DNA from: Caenorhabditis remanei | Lineage: Eukaryota > Nematoda > Chromadorea > Rhabditida > Rhabditidae | DNA: 64,000 bases | Direction: 5' to 3' | Assembly (NCBI RefSeq): GCF_010183535.1 | Contig: NC_071329.1 | Coordinates: 4,712,001 to 4,776,000, forward strand | Part shown: positions 55,978-64,000 of the stretch, one piece after another | Layout of the letters: every line of letters starts with the position of its first letter | Numbering within the stretch: the first letter of the stretch is position 1 | The notes under the pieces: model-generated | Told to the model about the DNA's origin: nothing | Databases searched by the model: none | Seen by the model: the letters and a program-made list of their open reading frames with translations, nothing else | Position numbers and translations under genes: made by a program

Positions 55978-58900
55978 ATGTCTCATCACTCTGTAATTTT
56001 TTTGTTATCAATATTATTACTATTACTGTACGGAGGTGTCTTAGGCCAGAACCTCTGTCAATCCAACATCTGTCAGAATGGGGGTACATGTCTTGTGGCT
56101 AGTACAGTACCCTCCACATCTACATGCCCAAAAGGTTCTATTTATTATATGGGGTACTGTTACCTATTCGATGAGACTGGGACCACAAGGACTTGGAATG
56201 ATGTGAGTGCGGATATCCGGATTCCGGACACACAGATTTAAAAAATTGAACATTTTCTTTTCAGGCCGCCCTTTTCTGTGACAAAATGAACGGAGCCACC
56301 CTTCCCCTCGTAGAGTCCACAGAAGACCAAGCATTCTTTGCTGGCTTTGTGCCAGCCATGATTCCTTCTATGCCACGTGGGTAGCAAGCAATCGCGCTCT
56401 ATGGAAATCGTTTTTTTTAGAAACCAACATCCGCCCGCCACCAGATGGAATTTGGACTGCCGTACGAGGGGTGAACAATATGACACGCCCCTCATGGGTT
56501 TCGTACCCCGGATCGTTTTTGATAACGGAGACGTTTTGGGCGGCACAGGAGCCCAATATTTATGTCAATTATAATGGTAAGGTGGTTGCATCTGAACAAA
56601 TAGAGTTTGCCATTGGGCTTATTGAAAACTAATTTTGGCAAAAAATTGTTTGGTGGTCGAAGGTCAAAAATTAGTTAGGGAATTTTCAAAATGAAACAAA
56701 ATACAAAACAATTGTTGTTCCATACTGTATTGGCAGAATATGAAAGTGTATCACGGTGTCCCTGGCTCCAAGTTTTTCATTTTTGGAAAAGTTTGTATAT
56801 TGTACTTACTAAAGTCGGTAAGAGAACTTAGGTCGGGCACCGGGACGTTGTAAAACCAGACATTTCGAAACCCTAACGTTTTGACACTAAACGTGAGAAA
56901 TATCGCTGATTGAGAAACTGAAATTTGAACAGAAAATGCTCTATTTTCAGCGATTTTTTCACACATTTGATGTCAAAATCTCATGGTTTCGAAATGTCTG
57001 GTTTTTGAAACGACTGGTTTCAAAATGTCTGTTTTGAAACGTCCCATAACTTAAACTAACCCCACTTTGGCAACTTGCCGCACAGTCTCACGCAAAATGC
57101 GGCACAGATTTTTGAGCCTTTTTTTCAGATAAATTGTAGCTGAATTTTCAGAAATTCTGTGTTAAAACCACGGTGCGATTAAAGATTGCAAAAAATGAAA
57201 GGAGTTAGGCACACGCCCCTTTTTCTGTGGCGGACCCCTTTAAGGTACAAACCCTTTAAGGAAATTTTCGGGTTTTCGGATTTAAAAACTCAAAAAGTGG
57301 TCAATTACGCTGCGTATCAAAATGCCACAACGAAACAGCGAATTGAGAAAGTTAAATTTTGAATTTCCCTCCAAGTCTAGTGGAGCGCGTTTAACTTCAG
57401 CAGACCCCGTGATTAGAATAACTACTTATTCCTTCCAGACGTCTGCGTGGGCCTCGAGTCCATCTCCTTCTACCGTGACTGGACAACCGCTCTCTGCAAC
57501 GTGCCCAAGTACACCGTTTGCAAAATCCCGCCCACCCTAATCCAGGCAAAATACGTTGCCCAATGCTCATGTCCCACCGGCTACAGTGGTCAGAATTGTG
57601 AGACTCCAACGAATTCAAATCAACAAGACTCGTCGTCGACCCAACGAACCTGCGGGAGCGGTGATTTCCAATTCTCGTGTCCAACGAACGATCAGACGAT
57701 TGTTGTGGATTACGCGTCGTTTGGTGCACAGGTATGAGCCAAAAAGTTAATTAGTGAATTACTCAACCAATAAAGTTCAGGAAAACTCAATGTGCAATCA
57801 GGCGAGTCAAGGGAGGGAGCAAACGTGCTCCAATGTCAATTCTCTTCAAACCGTCATAAATGCGTAACGGATTCGGGAAGTTAGGCCACAAAGATTCTTA
57901 TCTTAAATTTCAGATGCCAAGGACTTCAATCTTGTGAGATCAAAAATCTCACCAGCACATTCGCCAACACTCCCTGTCCGGTACCCCAGGAGCAATACCT
58001 GGAAACCAGGTTACGGTGTCAGACAGGTTTGAGCTTGAGAAATTTTTTGATCTACTACCTACCGTACTCCTTTAAGCCCAACAGCCTTCCTGTTCATCTG
58101 GTCTAATCCAATATGATGGACGATGCTACAGTATGACAATTGAGACAAATGAGAAGAAGCAGATGACGATGGAGGATGCGGAGAGATATTGCTCGCAGAG
58201 TGTAAGCGTTGGCTCTGGGACGTTTCGAAACAGTTTCGAAACGTCCTGCAGCCTGTAATTTTTTTCATAGAGCATATACTGTTTTAGGGCGGTTCACTGG
58301 TATCATCCCTTCCGGATAATCTTTTACAACAAATTGTAAGAGAAGTGAATGATGAGACGAAGAAGACTGTGTCATTTTGGGTGGATGGAGAGCAGGGGTG
58401 AGTGCAAATTTTGGATATGTTATAGAACAAGTCTAGACCTTAAGTTTTGTAGTTGACCACTTTTTTGTACGAAGCCTCCCTGGGGTACTCTAGGTGTCCG
58501 TAGGTCAGTGAGCCCAGCAGGCACAGTGACTTCGACTTCTTACGCTAGTATCTCATTAGCCTTGAGTGCTATCAAAAAGTTATCATCTAATAAAATGTGT
58601 AAAATTTTAAGTTGATCATTTTTGTAGTTAATTATGTTTTACTATCTATGAAGATTCTAGAGATACAAAAGATTTTAGTTATCCTATCAGATAAGAGAGC
58701 CGAGGCATGTTGACACTCTAGCTTCTCTCCGTCTCTATCTCGAAACGTATAATAGTTATCAAAAATTGTCAACTACATAAATGTAGTTCTAGATTTGTTC
58801 TATAACATGACAAAAATTTAAAAACATAGAGCATCACCGCAAGCCTAGAAATCGGGCTAAAACGGGCCAACATGAGCCAGCGCGTAACTCGCTTCAAACT

Positions 58901-61900
58901 GAATTTTATGAGCTGAAAAATATACCAAAAGGTAGATCTTGGCAAGTTCTATGTTTGTAACCTATTATGAGCCCGACGGTCATTTGTTAATGTGCCGCGG
59001 ACTGGGCTACAATTTCCTTTTGGCCACTTTCGCGATATTTGGCACTTGTGCCGAGCCCTCGGCACATTAATTTTTGTGGTTTTTGAAAAAAAGTATGTTA
59101 AAAATTTTTGAAGCCTAATGGCCTAGAAAATCAAAGCCGTGAACAAATATAACAAGAAAAGCAGTGAAAAAATATAAAATGGTCTTGAAACCCCTAGTTA
59201 TGATCTAGAAAACCAAAGCAGTTCGAGTTTTATATCCGTGATCAACTACAGGCCGGAAGGCTAGAATAGATTTTTTGACCATTTTCACGTTTTGGGCACA
59301 TTATCCCGGTCCGCGGCACATGCCAATATCCATCGTAGTAGGTCACATACATAGAACTCATCGAGATCTACATTTTGGTAAATTTTTCAGCTCATAAAAC
59401 TCAGGTTGAAGCGAGTTACGGTCCTAGTCGGGCCAGTTTGCAAATATGTGAAAAATTCATCAGTACTGCCCCAGAGATATATCTCCCCAATTCCAGCTGT
59501 CAACTCCTTATCATCACCGGTGGCAACACCTCCCCCTCCTACTCCCAATGCCCCACATCTCCATCAGCAACAGCCAACGTCATCTGCTCCACCGTCCCTC
59601 AATCCACTCTCCCTTCCCGTCAATCTCAAACGGCGCCCGTCGACCGTGAAGCTCAAACAATGGCTCGTCGAGAGGTCTACACAGGTGTTCCGCCGTAAGT
59701 GACTCTTTTTTTCTTTTTATTTGAAAAATATTGAAAATGGAAACTCCGGTTATGATTTATAAATGGTCTCGGACTCCGAGTGACCTCTCAATTTTGGTCG
59801 GTCAATCAAATAAAATGAAGCTCCGCCCCTTTTTTCTCTAGTCTCTCCGATTCCTCATCGTTGATGTTCCTCACCCAACCGGTTTTCGCCGTCCTCTCCC
59901 TAAATGTCTGCGTCTCCACGAAATCTGTAATATTTTCGCGGAAGCTTGATTTCTATTTCTCCCTTGAACGAATGAGTCACTAATACGTAATAGTAGTTCG
60001 TCTGCTACAGGGCAGGGAAATTTTCTTTTCCGTTTCACATGGTTTTGTGGGAATAATGAGAAATCGAGCTGCGTACTTATTTAATATTATTCTAATAGTA
60101 ATTATTATTAATATTTATAACGTTAAAGGAACATCCGAACCGAATGGGTAGGTCACATTTAGAAAATGCGCTCTATTGATAACTTGAAATTCGAGAAACT
60201 CCAAAACATCCAATTTTAAACTAAACAAATGCGCCCTATTGCAAATTGAAAAATTTTGAATTTTTTGGAGCAACAAACGCGCTCTGATGCTAATCAAGTT
60301 TCCAAAACTTCAACTTTTCGCTGGAGCGCGTTTTGCATTTTAGAATCTGCAAAATTGTCGTTAGAGCGCTTTTCCGCAAAAAATCTATTTTTCCCAAAAT
60401 TTCAAAATTTCTCAAAAAACCAAACGCTCTATTGGACACGTTTTGAAAAATATCCCAATTTTGGAAAAACTCGAAAAACTGTGAAAACACTGCTCCAAAT
60501 TGAGAAATGTTTCATTGGAGCGCACTTTCCGCAAAATGTTCTCGAAAAACTAAACGCGCTCTATTGACAAAAATATGAAAATTGTCATTAGAGCGCGTTT
60601 TCACTCAAACCATTTTTTCTTCGAAATTTGAATTTTTGGATATTGCAAACGTGCTCTATTGCTAAAAAGATTTCTGGAATTAAAATTTTGTCGTTAGAGC
60701 GCGTTTACACACGAGACTATGCAAATGCGCTCTGTTTTTGAAAACTTGAAATTCTCATTAGAGCGCGTTTTCTGCAAATATTTCAAGATTTCAAAAACCC
60801 AAACGCGCTCTATTGCTAATTGTAAGCAACACGTATCCCAAAAATTCAAAATTTCAGACCTACCGTACCTGACTCAATTAATAAAGCCAAATACTGCAAA
60901 AAGGAAAAAACAGATGGTATGTAAATCAAAAAAAAAACCTCAAATTTCCAAATTCCAGGAATCACGTACGACCAAACGCGTGCGTGTATGCAACACGAGC
61001 AACCGTGCCCCGATCCGGAAAATGTTGAAGGTACAGTAACCCGTTACTGTAACTGTCAAACTGCAAAATGGGAAGTGCCGGACACGACGAATTGTACTCA
61101 TCGATGGGTGGCTGAGATGCAAACGGCAATTCAGGATAATCAACCGGTTGAAGATATTAGTTCGACGGTTAATAGGCAGTTGAAGTGAGTTTTTTTTTTA
61201 ATTGGGTTTCTAGGCCATGAAAGTTAGGTCACCGGGAGTTGTTGTCTTGGGGACAAGTATTTCAAAAATTTGTGATTCTAGGCCACAGTTTTTTAGTTAT
61301 TCAATTTAATCACGGTGTTTCAGTTCAATTTGGTGGCGGAGTAGTTTTTCAAAACTTCGGATTCCTAGGCCATCTAGTGAAAAACCTCGGCCATCGGTGT
61401 TTTCTCCAAAATTTTGAGTTTTTCTAAAAAAAACGGTTTTTTTATAAACGGTCATCAAAATTTTAGTAGTGGACTAGTTTTTCAAAATTTTGGGTTTCTA
61501 GGCCACAAAAAGAAAAAGTTAGGCCCCCTCATTGTTTTTTGTATTTAATTTCAGTTTTTCACAATAAAAACTGGTTTTTTTGGCAGAAATTTGAGTGACG
61601 GACTAGTTTTACCAATTTTGGATTTCTAGGCCATCTGGTGACAAAACTCGGCCATCACGGAGGTGGACTAGTTTCCCAAATTTTGGATTTCTAGGCCATC
61701 CGGTGAAAAACCTCTGCCATCACGGAGGTGGACTAGTTTCCCAATTTTTGGATTTCTAGGCCATCCGGTGAAAAACCTCTGCAATCACGGAGGTGGACTA
61801 GTTTCCCAAATTTTGGATTTCTAGGCCATCCGGTGAAAAACCTCTGCAATCACGGAGGTGGACTAGTTTCCCAATTTTTGGATTTCTAGGCCATAAAGTT

Positions 61901-62546
61901 AATAACCTCGGCTATCTTGGTGTTCCTAAAATGTTTGCCACCCATTTTCTTCAGTGAAAACTATTTAGGGTTCCTAGGCCACTTGAAGTTTGATGTTTTT
62001 CAACTAACTTTTCCTAGGGACTAGTTTTCCCAATACTACGATTCCTAGGCCACAATAACTCTTCCAACATCGTCTATTTCCAGATCTACAATCCAACGAA
62101 AACTCTTCGGTGGCGACATCACCGGTACCGTCCGTCTGAGCAACGACATGCTCAGTCTCGCTCGAAACCAATTCGATATAATGAACGACCGTAATCTCCG
62201 AGAGAATAAAGCGAGAAATTTCACCGAGAATCTTGGCGGCTCAGGGGATCAGTTATTGTCCCCGGTGGCTGGTAGAGTATGGGATCAACTGTCTTCTTCG
62301 ATTAGAATACAACATGCATCAAGGTTGATGAGTGTTCTGGAACAATCTGTGCTCTTATTAGGGGATTATATGACAGATCAGAAGCTGAATTTGGCATATG
62401 TTAATTGGGGTAAGTTGGGCGGTCTGCAAGCGCGCTCTACTGCACTTTTTTCCAGCTATGGAAGTGGAACGCTCTGAACCAGAATCCCAAGCATTTGGAG
62501 CAGCTGCCGTTGCTCCTAACGTTCAAGACGATATGGGAATGACGAG
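55978..62546 (+). CDS. lat-2: LAT-2-like latrophilin, N-terminal half (13 exons, continues past the window)
   Basis: Exons are 55978-56202, 56265-56376, 56421-56576, 57439-57731, 57781-57863, 57914-58026, 58077-58201, 58288-58397, 59497-59694, 60858-60916, 60959-61184, 62084-62409 and 62456-62546; all phases agree. About 705 residues are encoded. The signal peptide is residues 1-23. Residues 27-38 (CQSNICQNGGTC) are the first half of an EGF module, 50-192 a C-type lectin domain, and 207-218 (CSCPTGYSGQNC) the second half of the EGF. A SUEL galactose-type lectin domain spans about 236-330 (YASFGAQ, CQGLQSCEIKN). A second C-type lectin-like domain follows (GRCYSM, MEDAERYC, GGSLVS, WVDGEQG). 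A hormone-receptor motif lies near 485-540 (YCKKEKTDGITYD, then CNCQTAKWEVPDTTNC), then the start of a GAIN-type region. GPS and 7TM exons are missing at the right edge. Latrophilins are plasma-membrane adhesion GPCRs; the ATG at 55978 was chosen because the leader follows directly. Confidence 0.85.
58855..59425. mobile_element. Foldback element with GTGCCGCGG core, copy 1
   Basis: GCGTAACTCGCTTCAAACTG, GAGCTGAAAAATATACC and AGTTCTATGT on the left are inverted at the right (CATAGAACTC, TTTTTCAGCTCATAAAACTC, GAAGCGAGTTACGG). TGTGCCGCGGACTGG pairs with CCGGTCCGCGGCACAT. It lies in intron 8 of the LAT-2-like gene; a second copy is at 63145-63905. Confidence 0.7.
60140..60830. repeat. Array of ~14 alternately oriented AAACGCGCTCTATTG boxes
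   Basis: In intron 9 of the LAT-2-like gene, the box AAACGCGCTCTATTG or its reverse form TTAGAGCGCGTTT occurs near 60163, 60229, 60277, 60323, 60363, 60421, 60515, 60552, 60591, 60645, 60695, 60724, 60757 and 60801. After the first few, the orientation alternates. Sequence between boxes is unrelated AT-rich DNA containing AAATTTCAAAA-type words. Confidence 0.75.
61601..61930. repeat. 65-bp minisatellite, about five copies
   Basis: A unit AGGTGGACTAGTTTCCCAA, TTTTGGATTTCTAGGCCATC, CGGTGAAAAACCTCTGC recurs with AGGTGGACTA at 61661, 61726, 61791 and 61856, an exact 65-base period. Units alternate between CCCAAATTTTGG and CCCAATTTTTGG. Looser copies extend over 61210-62050. It lies in intron 11 of the LAT-2-like gene. 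Confidence 0.85.
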
Positions 62547-64000
62547 GTAAGCAAGAAAAATGATTTTCGAAACGGTGAAAGTTCAAAAAAAGGCCAGCAT
62601 TTGTTTGTTCAGAGGATTAGAGTATGGGAAGGTGGGGGAATCCGATTTCCGCAACAAAAAATAAATGAGGATGTAGTTTTTGGAGTTTTAGAGAAGATCG
62701 GGATCAGGGATGTGCGAAAAACTGTTTTGTTTCGAAAATTTTTGGAAAAATAAGAAAAAAATTCGAGAAAAAGAGATTTTCAGAGGCAAAAATCATAAAT
62801 TTTGTCAAAACTGTGAGTACTTCAAGGACAGAACCCTAGGAACTTGTTTTTGAGTTTTGAGTACGAATTAGAAGTTTTTTAAAAGAGTAATCGAATAATC
62901 ACTATTTGTTGATTTATTTTTGAAAATTTCATGGGAAATTTCCAAAATTTTCGAACGGTTTTTTTTCGAAAACCATTCAAAAAATTTTCGCACAGACTTG
63001 ACCGGATATTAGATTTGACAAGGAAACTCTAACAAAAACTGGAAGACATGAAACCAAACAATCTAAAAAATTAATAAAATGTTCAAAAATGTTCAAAAAT
63101 TGAAACATTTTGAAAAATTGAAAAAAGTTTTCCCAAATTTGTCCAACGCGTAATTCGCTTCAAACTCAATATATTGAGCTGAAAAATATACCAAAATGCA
63201 GATCTCAACGAGTTCTATGTTCGTGACCTATTACGAGCCGGATGGCTATTTGTTAATGTGCCGCGGGCCTCGAAAAAGTACCGGAAAACGCAAAAAATGG
63301 CCAAAAAAGCCATTCTAGCCCGGCCCGCGGCACATTAACGAATAGCCATCCGGCCCGAAGAATTTTACTCCACATACCGTACGACAGGGCCATTTTTAGT
63401 CCACATGAATTCAAATTATTTCCACAAAAAAGCGGAAGTCTAGTGAAGCGCGTTTGCATACAACTTGGCAGATTGCCAATTGACACAAGAATTTGTTGTA
63501 TAAATTTTTGAATTTCGCACTAATTTTAAGCAAGTTTTTTTGATACTCAGATGCATATGGACTTCCTATGATCCTGCGAAACTCTTTCGCAAAACGAAAT
63601 TTTGAAAAACTAGCTCAAAAAATGAAAAGCTACCACCAAATAAAAAAAATAATAAAAATGAACAGCAAATCTTTAAATTTTCTTACAATTCCATTACTGA
63701 TAACTGGAAGAAAACGTTCTTTTCGATTTGTCATTTCTCGATTTATACGATCTTAGTAGGTCACAGATTCTAGCCCGGCCCGCGGCACACCACCGACTAA
63801 CCGCTCGCCCGGTAGAATGTCGCGAATATAGAACTCGCCGAGATCTACATTTTGGTATATTTTTCAGCTCATAACATCGAATTTGAAGCGAGTTACGCAC
63901 CATTTTAGCTGAATTTCTGAGAAATCAAAATCAATTTACAGAATGTCAGTAGCACTGAAGTGAACTGAGACACAAGGAACCTTTTTTAAAGTCCCCAAAT
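62547..64000. other. lat-2: Intron of the LAT-2-like gene reaching the window edge
   Basis: After the donor GTAAGC at 62547 I find no further exon in frame with recognisable latrophilin sequence. The interval holds AT-rich sequence and the foldback copy at 63145-63905, so the receptor must continue beyond 64000. Confidence 0.6.
63145..63905. mobile_element. Foldback element with GTGCCGCGG core, copy 2
   Basis: It has the same outer blocks as 58855-59425: GCGTAATTCGCTTCAAACTC, GAGCTGAAAAATATACC and AGTTCTATGTTCG on the left, inverted at 63826-63897. Near the left end a separate tight hairpin pairs CCGGATGGCTATTTGTTAAT (63238-63258) with 63333-63353. The AT-rich middle at 63480-63740 appears unique to this copy. 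Confidence 0.7.

Noticed and set aside
59375..59496. Upstream extension of LAT-2-like exon 9 in the same open frame
   Set aside because: This part belongs to the right arm of the foldback element; the TTCCAG acceptor before 59497 fits the phase left by exon 8.
61601..61930. CRISPR-like array because of regular spacing
   Set aside because: The whole 65-base unit repeats, with no unique spacers, and the sequence is a eukaryotic intron.

Overview
The window is animal nuclear DNA from a nematode of the genus Caenorhabditis, probably not C. elegans itself. The evidence is AT-rich introns with GT...TTTTCAG borders, nematode-type families (MSP domain, a latrophilin LAT-2-like receptor), and a set of conserved genes that I associate with the C. 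elegans chromosome II cosmids ZK430 and B0286 (toe-1/HEATR1, a DCAF13 homolog, a BPNT1 homolog, lat-2). The species assignment is inference. All genes are split, so exon models below were assembled by hand from reading frames, splice sites and phase; every complete model closes in frame except one apparent 1-base frameshift.

Layout. 1-727 (+): a 5'-truncated copy of an MSP-associated protein tail, next to a GC-rich repeat. 996-16477 (-): 12-exon HEATR1/UTP10 homolog (toe-1). 16785-22540 (+): 6-exon DCAF13/SOF1 homolog, head to head with HEATR1 across about 307 bp; both products belong to the small-subunit processome that makes 18S rRNA. 23556-33442 (+): 8-exon secreted/7TM receptor with a C-type-lectin-like segment, one EGF module and seven hydrophobic segments. 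34037-41372 (-): 4-exon BPNT1-type 3'(2'),5'-bisphosphate nucleotidase, whose first intron carries a 2.46 kb almost perfect foldback element. 43545-45960 (-): 3-exon MSP-domain protein ending in a lysine-rich CaaX-like tail, with about 86 copies of the heptamer TCTAGGG in its second intron. 47042-49851 and 50757-53801 (-): two tandem paralogs of a secreted nematode-type family. 55978-beyond 62546 (+): the N-terminal half of a LAT-2-like latrophilin (EGF interrupted by a C-type lectin domain, SUEL lectin, second C-type lectin-like domain, HormR, start of the GAIN region); the GPS and 7TM exons must lie past the right edge.

Most of the remaining sequence is intron or spacer filled with repeats. 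Several can be delimited by terminal inverted repeats plus target-site duplications: a MULE-like foldback (10-bp duplication), two hAT-like elements (8-bp duplications), Tc1/mariner-like MITEs flanked by TA, and a decayed mariner transposase tail. There are also large tandem arrays inside introns. No tRNA, rRNA, CRISPR array or bacterial sequence was seen.
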